DNA from: Panorpa germanica
Lineage: Eukaryota; Arthropoda; Insecta; Mecoptera; Panorpidae
NCBI GenBank assembly: GCA_963678705.1
Contig: OY783216.1
Location: 682,001-746,000 of the forward strand
Length of the DNA: 64,000 bases
Reading direction: 5' to 3'
Position numbers and translations under genes: made by a program. The notes under the pieces were generated by a model. The model was not told the DNA's origin. It saw nothing but the letters and a program-made list of their open reading frames with translations, and ran no database searches. This document shows positions 48,114 to 59,900 of this stretch, piece by piece. The number at the start of each line of letters is the position of its first letter. The stretch's first letter is position 1.

Positions 48114-51100
48114 TTAACGTTCTTCCACTATTACAGTTTCTTGCGGAAACAATTTAAGTTCTCTCAATGTCTTCGCTGGGTCAATAGTTGTTAACTAAAC
48201 AAAATTACTGTTGTTAATATCATACACTTGTATTTGTAACAAATTAAATAAAAACTATAAATTAGACATACATCCCGACGCGGCCAGCTGGAGATCACTT
48301 TAAACTCCTCAGATGGATATCCCTGCACAGTCAGAAAATCTAACAAAACCTGTAACAATCCCATTTGGTAACAATTAATTATATTTTATACACATATACA
48401 GTTCGAAAATATATTTGGTTACGTTATGGAAAAGAAATTTCGTATTTTAAAGTGTATCTTCATAAATGGAGTGCAGCCTATTTACATGATTTAAAATATC
48501 TCCGAAATAGAGGTCTGAACATTCCCGACTCGAGACTACAGCTTAAGTTCTAGTTTGACGAGTAAGGAGTATTGGCGCTAATTGTACGACTTTAATATTT
48601 TAGAGGGGGCTATGTGGAAACTTATTGAATGAAATCGAAGAAGGCGTGAGGTAATGCATTTTGCCTCGATTCGGATCAGAAACACGGTCGAAAGCAGTCG
48701 AAAAGATCACACTTTTGTTTAGTGAGTGTATAATTATTTTATTGTGAAGCTGTTTATATGTTTAAGGGCGCGTTCCACTAAGCGCTCACAACGATCAAAA
48801 CTTTTTTTTCAGCCGCACAACTTAGCGACCGTGATCGTTTTGATCGCTAAGTCAGTTAGAAATCACCTCGATAAATCGAATCTCGGCAATATAGAAATTT
48901 TCGATATTACGAAGAATTCTCCTTGTTCGCCTTAAGATTCGATATATCGAGGTTGGACTGTATAATAAAATGATAAACTTACTTTCAATTCTGTATTAAC
49001 AGTAAACCTTCTCTCCACAAAATTTCCATGTGGTAACCGCACTCTGATTTTGGTTATCCCTAAAAAAAATTATTTCACATTAGAATTTTGACGACTAACA
49101 TGTTTAATGTGATAATTTAAGTCTATAGCGCTCTATAGTCTCCTTGCAGAATTAATGGAAAAAGTAATTTTTATTTTTATATGGCATATTGTATGACATT
49201 CACTTTCGGAAAGCAAAATATTTATAATGAGGTGAATCGGAGACACTTTCTACACAAAAAGAGACACACCTGCTAATGCTAAATATTTACCATCACCAGC
49301 GGCTCCATTTTCAGGCTCAGGTGGTAATGACATTTCGACTTTTTTCCTGTGTGCTTCCTTTTTAGCAGCAATTCGTTGCTGCTCATTTTCTAATCTCTCC
49401 CTTGCTTCTGTAGCTTCCATTTCTATTCGACGTTTTGATTCCTCTTTTGCTCTATCAGCTTCTAAACTTTCCCGATATGCTTCATCTTGTTCCCATTTTA
49501 CTTGTTCGCGAGCTGCACGCTCATCTTCTTCTCTTACTTCCATTCTTTGACCTTCTGTAAATGCATCCACAGATTCCATCAAGGATGTTATAAGTTCATT
49601 AACTCCAACGTTACCATGAATAACAGTAAATACTTCTGTAACGGATCTCGTTCGCATGACAATTATTACCGCCGGTAATCTTTCTATTGGCACGCTTCGA
49701 ATGCTGAGCGCAGCATGTGATCCTAGACAACCACTTAAAGACGACAAAAACATGTTCTTATTACTCTCAAAAGTTAAATCCCAACCGAACACTACGAAAT
49801 ACTGAGACAATGTTTGTAGAACTGATTCAAAGCCTAGTAACTGAGTACAAAATACATTAGAGAGAATGCTGTTCTCGTGGTGAAGGTAAATAGCTAACAT
49901 CTTTCTTTCACGAGCTGGTTTTTGGCAAGCTTCTTTTAACGCATCTTCTAATGATCCTGTAAAGAATGTTGGATGTTGTGGTCCATATCTAGCTTGAAAT
50001 TGTTCTGAAAAATGTATACATCCAATTGTTTCATCATCAACATTATCTGGTATTAATGGTTCTACTCTACGCGTTTGAACTTGATCGACGAAGATGTCAT
50101 CCTCGACATTGAAACTTTCAGAAGCGTCTTCAAATTCTTCTACAGAACTATCACTTTCTCCTGTTAAATCAATTTGCTGTATCTATAACAAAAGATTTCT
50201 CAGTCTGTTATACATTCGCATTATGAGAAAAAAAAAAATCTTTTACTTACCCTTCTGTTATTGCTACTGCTTGCATCACAATAATTAGCTGCTGGAGACT
50301 TTTTAACTGTTAAACTATGGGAAGGCTGATCCAGACCTAATATAGCCAGCACTTTAGTATCCAACAAAGTTTGTTGGGGCCAACCTGCGGTAATTAAACA
50401 ATAAAGTTAATTGCTGATACAGAAAATAATACACATAATTAAGAAGCATCTTTACCTGTCCATACTTGGTGCCTCACTGGTATATCGGTTAAGGTATAAA
50501 CATCAGTTTTAACTTCAAGGACTAATTTTGTCCCTGGGAATTTTAAGTTATAAGACATATCAGAATCCAAATCCTTAATTGACAATGTATACATTTTGCA
50601 TGCGTTATCTGCCAAATTAGAGCTTAAACAAAAACAAATAATATTAATCAAATAGCTTTAACAAGATTTCAATATAAATAAACAAATGATTGTTTATTTA
50701 CTTACTCATCGTCTGTAAGCTGGTGATCTTGCATATCCGTTAGTGATAATACATTTTTTAACGGTAGATTTAGAGTTGATAAAACAGTGTCGTTTGAAGG
50801 CACAACACCACCTGGCCAATTTGTGAGGATCTGACGACAAAGTGGAATTCCAATTCTTGGTGCTAGTTGAGTTTTTAGTTGACCTAAAAATATTCAGTTT
50901 TTATTAATACTGACAAAAGTAATAAAGTAATACATAAGGTTTGAAATGATATATGTTACAGACCTACTGGCAGGAAGGATAGTGAAAAGATAATAGAGGG
51001 TTTGTCGAGAGGAGACAAGGAAGGCAAGGGGTGATAGATGAAGATACAGGCAATAAGGAAGGAGAAGCAGGAAACGGTGTGAATAAAGGATGAGTAGGGG

Positions 51101-52156
51101 ACATGAAGAAGGAGGATCAAGAAAAGAAGACACAAAAAGTACTATTCGAAGTAGTAATAGTCTTGAATAGTTTAAGTTTAGTTTTTTAACTTTGAATTTA
51201 TATGATATGCATTAAGAAATATAATAATGTAGATTGTAAAGCCGAAAGGCACACAATTAATATAATTAATAATAATATATGTTACAGACCTACTGTAGCA
51301 GAGTCAGGTATATCGACCTCCGAAGGTATAGATTTATATCGGACATGGAAATGAAGAAGTCTTCTATTTTCTCTTGGTCTGGATGTCCCTGGCAGCGAAT
51401 ATAATCCTTCACCTGTAAATTAATATAAAACCATTGTGTGATAAACGAAATATATGAAACAATTTCCTTTTATCAATGTTCTAGAATACCCACTTTCGTT
51501 AATCATTTGTTGTAATATTCCCATAGACTGTCTTGCTGGGCTCGGAGGAGCAGTCACATTTTCGATCACATCCATGTCTGAATCTCTGTTACTAAAAGCG
51601 TCATCAGCTGGCATGACTCTGTTTACGGCAGCCTGAATTATATTTTATAAAACAGAAAAAGCGACTATTACATTAATAAATTACTATAAAGCATATATTA
51701 TAAACGATAATATTAATATTAGAATAATGTAATGTTTATTGAAAGATATAATCAGTTATTAGTAACCAAGATATACGTTTCCACATAAACAGGTATTTTA
51801 CAAGGAAAAATTGATTTTTCTGTTATAAATTAGAACAATGGGTTCAGTAGATTTTGACAGCAACTTTCTAACAATACAAAACGTGATACGTACCAGTAGA
51901 TCCCAGCCACAATTTTCAAGAACATATATCGCTTCGGCGACATCATCAATAGCTGTAATACTCTGGAAATATAGAAAAAATAACACAAAATTAAACAAAG
52001 GAAAGAAAATTGTCCACAAAGATATCGTCAATAAATTGTCTGTCATTGAGCTTCATAACCTTGCATTGAAATTGTCAATAATATAATATCACTATATATT
52101 TTAATAATCAATTTTACCTGAAAGTTTGCTAAAATCTCTTCTCGGTTTTCCGACAT
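48114..52156 (-). CDS. FAF1: FAS-associated factor 1 (UBA-UAS-UBX protein)
   Basis: Ubiquitin-binding p97/VCP adaptor; the fly orthologue Caspar restrains the Imd/NF-kappaB pathway. Exons 52156-52118, 51962-51894, 51632-51494, 51412-51290, 50883-50706, 50622-50456, 50384-50251, 50182-49291, 49059-48983, 48349-48272, 48194-48114 give 658 residues (human 650), frame exact. UBA at the N-terminus (MSENREEILANFQ, IYVLENCGWDLLAAVNRVMP); ubiquitin-like regions in the middle (LKTQLAPRIGIPLCRQIL; VRHQVWTGWPQQTLL); an acidic linker; UAS domain (HPTFFTGSLEDALKEACQ, RKMLAIYLHHE); a long charged helix; C-terminal UBX (KIRVRLPHGNFVERRF, VISSWPRRDLTTID). The exon 4 donor lies inside a LINE target-site duplication. 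Confidence 0.96.
50971..51275 (+). mobile_element. 5'-truncated LINE copy with 20-bp target-site duplication, in FAF1 intron 4
   Basis: Purine-rich + strand sequence ending with ATGTAGATTGTAAAGCCGAA, AGGC and a TTAATAATAAT tail. It is homologous to the minus-strand LINE end in SMARCE1 (GGGGAACATGAAGAG and AAGTACTTTTGG counterparts). It is bounded by identical 20-bp repeats TATATGTTACAGACCTACTG at 50951-50970 and 51276-51295. The right repeat contains the FAF1 exon 4 donor; the left is its copy. About 305 bp, not coding. Confidence 0.88.
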
Positions 52157-52642
52157 TTTTCATGAAATAACTACTACCTGGAAACCTGGAGAAACCACTG
52201 GAAACTCACTAATTATTTTTGACAAATAAATTTTCTAAAATTGAGTAGAGCTTACCTTACATAAAAATATGTGCTACCATTCATTTTAGTTCAATGAATA
52301 TAATGATAGATGGAACAGATGAACAGATTGTTATATTGTTTCCAAGTGTTGAGTGAAATTTTGTATAGTTGGTTATACTTATTATTTAAACTGACTAGCT
52401 AGGTAAAAGCATATATGTAAAAGTGAAAAGATCCAACTTAAATTTATCTCTGATAGTTAATATTAAGCTTTAAAAAACGAATTAATCGATAATAGATTAC
52501 CAATGGTCATAGAGACATAAAATGGTCAGTGGATATAAATTTTGATGCGACAGAGTATGTTTGTTTAAGAGGAAATATTCCGTTATTAATTAGTTTATTT
52601 TTTAATAAGAACCATTAATTATAACTTTACTCATATATATGT

Positions 52643-52678
<36 letters not shown>

Positions 52679-54039
52679 CTGCACGAAAACTAAAATTAGG
52701 TCAAATATGATTGATTTATTAAAGAAATTTGAATAGTTTAGGCACGTGTATGTTCCCATACATACACGATCATGTTGTTTACGAATCCACTAAATATTAT
52801 TTGGTGATTCGTTAATTATATGGCATCAATTATTTACGATGTACTAGTATGTAAACATGCCGACCTAAGTCAATATCGGAGTCTGTTGTATTCTTGATAT
52901 TGCTAATAAAAAAGTTATAGAAACTCCTATAGGAGTTTCTATAACTTTTTATATACTATAATGTTTATCTAATTATAAATTAATATATTAATTTATAATT
53001 AGATAAACATTAAAGTAGAAGCTTCCTCTCGTAATAAAGAGTACCAATGCGAAACAACACCAAATAGGCGTCGCAAATAGTCTATTCCAGTGTGAGAGCC
53101 TTTCTATTATTTCCCTTTAACTACCCATAAACATTTTGGAGTCACTTTACCATCATATTGATTTTGTCATGAAAGAATTCATTTACAATTCAGTTTCTCA
53201 CAGTTATATGGACATGTTAATTAACATTTGCGTCTTCTTTGACAATTGACAATTGAGAAAACCTTATTTTTATTAAAATAAAAATTATTGACCCCACTAT
53301 ATTTATAAGTATTTATTATTTTAATTATTGTGGCACTGTCGACTGACTTAATGACAACCTGTCCTGGCTAAGTTTGACGTCTGGCGAACCTTAATTAACT
53401 TAATCAACCCCGAGGGAGATAGGGTGACGGATAGTTTTCCGACCTAGGCAAAGGCAGTTTTCTTACCGAGTTCTACTGCGGTTATGCTATTTGTTGCATG
53501 ATGGCGATCCATTTTTGATCGGCATATCTGATAGTAAAGTTATTTATTAGTTGCATTACTGTCAATATTTACTAACATATAAACATACACTGAACTTCAT
53601 TTTTTTTAAAAGCGTCAATGTGATAAAATTCGAATACAATATCTGAAGTAGCAAAGCAAAACTTTACTGGGTGACTAGGCTCTAACAATGGCTTCGAATA
53701 TAAGCTGTATTATTACATATTAACACATCATCTTGCTAAGCAAAGAAATGTAAATATTTCTTATTGTATCTAGTAATGTTAAGTGTATTTATAAAAAAAA
53801 TTAATTTGAAGTTTTTTATGTGAATAAACTTTTTAACGGCATGTTACTATAACAAGAAACAGGGTCAGGGGGGTCTCCCATTTCAATTTTTCTATGGCAC
53901 CATTAGGTTATAACGATCTGATACTGAAGCCTATCACTGACGACCTACAATGTTGGTAGTGTTTATATTGTATGGTGGTCTCATATATGTCACAACATCG
54001 CCTTATAAGTGTTATGATAACGAACACAAAATCAAATTA
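52157..54039. repeat. intergenic, with TA microsatellite and perfect palindromes
   Basis: (TA)n at about 52646-52675. Perfect 42-bp palindrome at 52909-52950 (half ends GTTATAGAAACTCCTA) and perfect 54-bp palindrome at 52959-53012 (half begins TAATGTTTATCTAATTATAA). These run directly into a half-copy of the CTCACACTG element ending at 53096 (GTCTATTCCAGTGTGAG). No gene. Confidence 0.85.
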
Positions 54040-54650
54040 ATGGGCTTGTGTCCTCATTTTTTAGTGGTCGATTTTTCAATTGTTGATTGAAATTGATGTT
54101 AGTAAATGTGTATTGGCGTGTCTATTTTATTAAATATCTAAATGTTGACGGAATTTGAATTGTAGTTTTAGCGCTAGAAATGGTCGGCCATATTTGTATG
54201 ACGTGTAATGCATTTTAACGTCAGTTATTTGTTGAGTAGGTCAGTTCTATGGTAATCTTTTGTAGCTGTTGGTAGTCAAATAATCAAGTCAAGTCAAACA
54301 ATAATAAGTTTTTATTTTATTTAACCCTGTTACGGCAGACATAATATTGAAATTTTATTGTTCCTCGAAATAGCTGTAAATAATATTTGATATTTTGATA
54401 TATAAATACATATAGCAGAGATTTATGAGCTGTAAGGTTGGCAGTAGTTGTGATGTCACATGCATTTGGAATGTGTACAACGTTGAATCCCTTTAATAAT
54501 TAAAGAGACAAAATGACTTTTTTAATTGTTAATATCTCCTAACATATAAGGAGTTATTAAAAAATAATTGAACATTTGAGGTTCTAGTAACCCACTTTAT
54601 CCATATATAGTACACTTTTATAGAAATTAAGACATAGGACACAAGCCCAT
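54040..54650 (-). mobile_element. GGGCTTGTG-family TIR element, copy E
   Basis: 611 bp, ATGGGCTTGTGTCCTCATTT to GGACACAAGCCCAT. Same orientation as copies B and C. Compared with copy C it lacks a short stretch after ATGTTGACGG. Intergenic insertion; no coding capacity. Confidence 0.92.
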
Positions 54651-56934
54651 TCCGATAATAACCAAACCCAGAAAATAAAGCGATGGTGTGAAGATCGAAT
54701 TCTAATACACAAAAGATATAAAATATTTTCTTTGACATATGAAAGTGGATTGCACACGATTTAATTTTTCATAAGCTCAAGTTTGACGTTTCAAGTCAGA
54801 CTTTTTTTTAATAACGTAGATTTATCTTAGTATGGCTTCTGTAACAAGTGTTTAAGTGCATCATAACCAAAGTGTCCTACTTTTGAGCAATTCGAGTAAG
54901 TATCTACACTATAATCTCCTTAAGTGTTTCAATTTAAAAAAATATATGATATTGGTTCAGTGATCGAATCCGAATGAGAATTCAACGCCTTAATGCTGTG
55001 AGGTACAGTATGTTGTTTTTCTAGCGAAATATAGATGGCAATACTATTCAGCACGTTAAATATTATCAAAAAAGACATGTTTTTTATGTTTAAATCATTT
55101 TATGTAAGTAACTATAAACGCAAATCAAAACCTAAACCTGCAATTAGTTAGATGAATAACGTATCTACATTTTAAGCTTTCTTCCACTGACTTTCAATGA
55201 GTTGGAACCGCAAAAATAAGTTTTGAAAATTAATATTTCTATATATTCTTAAAAACCATGTTTTTTTGATAATATTTAACCTGCTGTATAGTATCGCCAT
55301 CTATATTTCGCTAGAAAAAATGGCCAAGTATCATTTCATCGATTTTTATTTTGCAAGATAAATTAACGTTAATCGATAATTTAAAACTTTGTGCACTCTG
55401 CCATCTATGCTTTAAAAGAAGTACTAATAAGGGTTAACTTAAAAGTAAAAGTGTTACTAATGATTATTGATTCATTTAAATACAATTTAGCGAAAGGATA
55501 AACTTGACGCCATAGACGCCACCAACAATTAATCATTCAACGTTTTTTTTAAAGGTTGATGAAACACCAATTTACGATTATAGGACATGTTGACCAATGG
55601 CCTCAGATCACAATCTCAAAGTTGTTTTTCCTGTAAAAGTGTTAGTGAATAAATAATTGTTACTTTATGTTTATTATTAACTCGTATCTATTAATCATTT
55701 TTATAAAATATTTCCCTTGTTCTACTTCTGTTGTTGTTTGGAATAATTCATAATAATTGAGCGCTAACACAACAAAAAATATGTTAATTTTAACAACCTG
55801 ATGGATGATAGTTATTTGTTTATCTAACATATATACTTGCATATGTTGAACGTTAACATGTTCTGTTGACACGCTACTAATTGTGCTACTTACAGGACTA
55901 TTATTTACTCGAACATCGTATGTTTTCTTTACCACCCTCACGAGAAACATAACGCCTACTCATACGCAACACTTTCTACTCTTTATTTAGTCTAAAAGCG
56001 TGTTCCGACCGGAATTAGTGAACTCTAACGTAAAACACTCAATATTTATTAGAATTAGTAATAAGCTACAAGTTTAATCATTTGTAAATATCTTATTGTA
56101 AATGATTAAACATTTAATAATAATCACTGTAATTAGTTTAAATTTTGAAAGTTGCATTTACATTAGCGCCTCTGGTGGTAACAAAAGGTTTTAATATCAT
56201 TTTAAATGAAAGCTGAATATTTAATAGAACGGATATGGATTATTTTTATTATTGATTAACTTTTTGGCGTGAATAGAAGTTGAAATAATGACACAACTAT
56301 ATTTTATGTCATTATTTTTCTATGTTTAATTACAATCCACTTATCAGCACCTCGCTATTCAAGAGAAACTTCCCTCCAACAAATTATGAATTTTTAATAA
56401 AAAGTTCAGTTCCTGTATCAATATTTGGAGACTCTTATACGTTAAACAAATATTTGGAAAACAGGAACATTCTGGTTTACATATGAGTGATATCGGATTG
56501 AATAATTTATTAATTATCGCAGCAGTGTCGCATTAAGGTGCCTGGATTTCACATGAAAATAGCCCCTTTAATGTCAAACTTAAATCCAGTCTTTTAAGGT
56601 TGTGGCTTTCACCAGGCTTTGTGGATTCTGCTCACAATCCCAGAGCGCCCAACGTACAATCCGCCTCTGATTGCCTGACCATGTGTGTACTTAGTGATAG
56701 CTAAGTTCTGTAGAACTTAATTCAGTGTCTGTGCTTTACCATTCTAGATTTAAAACTTTGTTTTATTTATTAAATTTTCTTTTCCTTCTTGTACGCCTGC
56801 AAGAAAGCAACACATGCTACATGTGTTTTGTATAAAAGTATATTTCGATCAAGTGCAGTGTAGTTATTGGAGTTAAAGTGACGGCGCATATTAACTTCAC
56901 AACACTAGAATTTCTCACTAAATTCTTGATAACA
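54651..56934. other. intergenic region upstream of the receptor gene
   Basis: Mostly AT-rich. Contains the 305-bp foldback listed separately. An open frame on the minus strand (55950-55660) begins with a real ATG and has one hydrophobic stretch, but no recognised family and no supporting context. 56540-56720 is less AT-rich. A TATAAAAG at 56831 lies about 100 bp before the receptor ATG and could be its TATA box. Confidence 0.45.
55015..55322. repeat. foldback element, about 305 bp
   Basis: Left arm from 55016 (TTTTTCTAGCGAAATATAGA, then TGGCAATACTATTCAGCACG) and right arm ending 55320 (CGCCATCTATATTTCGCTAG, AAAAAA) are reverse complements over about 60-75 bp with few mismatches. Single copy in the window. 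Looks like a small non-autonomous TIR transposon; no clear target duplication. Confidence 0.85.
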
Positions 56935-59900
56935 ATGTTTCTTAACGTAACAATTTACGCTGGAATTTTGGTATCGCTGCAACAATTTTATAATTCTGAA
57001 AACATATACGTTATCTACACACACGAGTTCAAAAATACAACGAGTTATTACAACTTATCCAGGTTATGTCGAGAAATACAATATAAAAGAAATATTATGA
57101 TTTCCACATTGCTGGTATCTCAGCTACCCGATATTTACGAAGGATCGAAAAGTTTCGTGGAGGATGGAAGACCTCTGGTAACTTTTATGGTAGATAACAT
57201 GGCGTCTGTCAAGGAATACATTTCACAGGTATTTTATTTATTGAATTCAGTTGAATTTAACCGTGGCCTAATTCATTACCAGTGAACTTATTGTTAACTC
57301 GGTTTCAACGACTATTGATTTAAAGTAGTTCACTATAGTGACAATCGTAAGCACAAGTGTAGTGCTATATTAAGTACAAACGTTATACAAACTTCATTTA
57401 AGATAGTCTTTTTCACGGAGACTGGTGCTCATGCATGTAAGATTTTATATACATATACAGACTAAAAACAATTACACTGTTGAGAAAAGTAGCTTTATTA
57501 GAGAATTACCTTCCCAGTAAACAATTTGGTGAAGTTCGAGTCACTCGTACAATTCTATTCTAACGCTTTACAAGTTCTCTACCTGTCACAGATTTTGTGT
57601 TAGTTTTTCATAATAATATTCTTTCTTTTTCCAACATCATTCATTAAGTATTTCTGTTTCTTTCCCACATGGATATATTTTTTTTAAGTTCAATTTCATC
57701 TCATTTATTCCAAAGTGAGAGAGAAACGAGATGCGTTAGACAAGTAAAATATATTTTTCACCGTTACACTTGTATACTTGTATAATATTTCGTTCAGTAC
57801 AGATGTTTAAAGTATATGCTATCCTTTTTCAACAAATATTTCTTTAATGGTAATAGACAGACGCTATCTCCCTCAATCCCCGAATAGAATGTATATAAAC
57901 GAAGATAGTACCTAGCGATGGTAAGACAGAGGTTTTAAACCTAACGCAGACCTGCCGATCGTGGATTTTTGAATCACCAAAACAATGCAAAAAACTAATA
58001 TAACGAGTATTGTTAAAGATGAATAATATTCATTAAAAAAAACACGATCCGTACTAAAGATTACATCTATTTATTTCTTCATTTAAATATTTATATTTTG
58101 CAGACTTTAAAAAGTAGAATTCCATTAAGTTTTATACCCCTGCCATCCTTGCTAGTGTAAAGTTTATGACTTATACGATGCTAAGACAGAGGTTTTAAAC
58201 CTAACGCAGACCTGCCGATCGGGGATTTTTGAATCACCAAAACAATGTAAAAAACTAATATAACGAGTATTGTTGAAGATGAATAATATTCATTAAAAAA
58301 ATCACGATCCGTACTAAAGATTACATCTATTTATTTCTTCATTTAAATATTTATATTTTGCAGACACTAAAAAGTAGAATTCAATTAAGTTTTATACCCC
58401 TGCTAGTGTCAAGTTTATAACTCCGGTCATAAATCATAAACCGACTCCGCTTTTAATTCAGCAGTGAACCCTTGTTGCGATCTCTGTAGCTCATAAAAAG
58501 GGCCTTTCCTATGAACGACTGAATAGAAAACGAACGCGTTCCAGACAAAAAACTCATGATATGTAATAGAAATTAAGTAGAATTTACTCCAAAATGTTTA
58601 CTGGGTATATGGAAGTTATTATGTTTATTAAGTAAGTTACTTAGCACCACTAAAATTAGAAGATTTTTTTCTTATTTAAGGTAATAACCAAGAGAACAAT
58701 GTCATCGGCTAAATGGGTAGTTTTCCTAAATGATAATGAATCAGTGGAAGATACTTTCAAAGATATTTATGTCCCATTCTTTTGTGAGTTTCTTTTAGTA
58801 AAGAAAAATGAAAGTGGCAATAATTTTGTTGTAAGAGAAGCATATCAAGTCGCTCCTAAATTCCCTCTCCAGGTAAATCCTCCTGTGTTAGTTTATCATC
58901 GTCATAAAGTCGAATACGTTTTTTGTATAAAAAAAAAATTATTTTAGGTAAAATACTTTGGAAAATGGGACGAGAAATACGGTTTAGCTACAAATTTTTC
59001 AGTAGCACTTTACAAGAGGCGGAAAAATTTACAAGGAGTTGAACTTGATGTCACTACTGCAGCGGTAAGAAATTCTAGTAGAGCGATTCTATCTTTATTC
59101 TTTCTTTTATCTATTACTATAGTGATGTTAATATTACAGAGTTATCCAATCGTTCATTTGGATGATGATAACCATCCAACCAATATGACTGGCGGTTACT
59201 TTGGGGAAGTTTGGTTGGCATTGCAGAGCGCTCTAAACTTTACGTGAGTCAATCGACTTAAAACCGAGTGAGATGTTGTAAGCTTTACTGTTTTTAATTA
59301 CAGAAGTAAATATACGGTTCTCAAGAAAGATAATAATAATTCTTCAAAACAATCGAATTGGAATGGTATGATAGATCTGGTAAGAGAAGGCGGAGCATCA
59401 GTTGCGGTTGCTGATTTTTTATTGACATCAGGGAGACAGAAGATTGTTAACTTTGCTACGCCCCTTTTGTTTACAAAGTATTATAATAAATTTTAGAATA
59501 ATAAAATGATTTTAATGAAAAATTGAAGAATTTTGGATATTTCAGGTACAATATTGTTATAAAACAGCCAGATAATCAAATGGTTCGATGGTATGGATTC
59601 CTCGCTCCTTTCAAACCGGATGTGTGGATTTGTTTGTTCATTTTAATATCCATCATCCCATTCTTCTTGATTCTTATGATCCATATCAGCCGCGCATTCG
59701 AAAATCCAGTCTACGAATGGGAAGAAAGGAAGAAATTAGATATCTTCCTGGATGTTTTCAAAACTATCTGCTCGCAAGGTCGGAAATAAATTTTTTTTTA
59801 AAAATATTTTTATTCCTTGCTGCACTGGTCCATGACGAAGTTCCTTATAATTTCAGGGTTGGACTTTCAACCCCGGTTTACCCCTTGTCGCATTATATAC

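Noticed and set aside
48760-48950. Imperfect stem in FAF1 intron 9 (AAGCGCTCACAACGATC with TGATCGCTAAG; TCGATAAATCGAATCTC with GATTCGATATATCGAGG)
   Set aside because: Short and mismatched. Could be an old element but not strong enough to list.
50894-51133. Minus-strand Leu/Ser-rich frame in FAF1 intron 4
   Set aside because: It is the reverse complement of purine-rich LINE sequence, not a gene.
55660-55950. Minus-strand frame of 96 codons with ATG and one hydrophobic stretch
   Set aside because: No recognisable family, no splice or promoter context, composition dominated by AT-rich codons. Kept only as a note in the intergenic entry.
56878-56934. Upstream extension of the ionotropic receptor frame from GTG
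   Set aside because: GTG is not a plausible start for a eukaryotic gene. The in-frame ATG at 56935 gives a good signal peptide.
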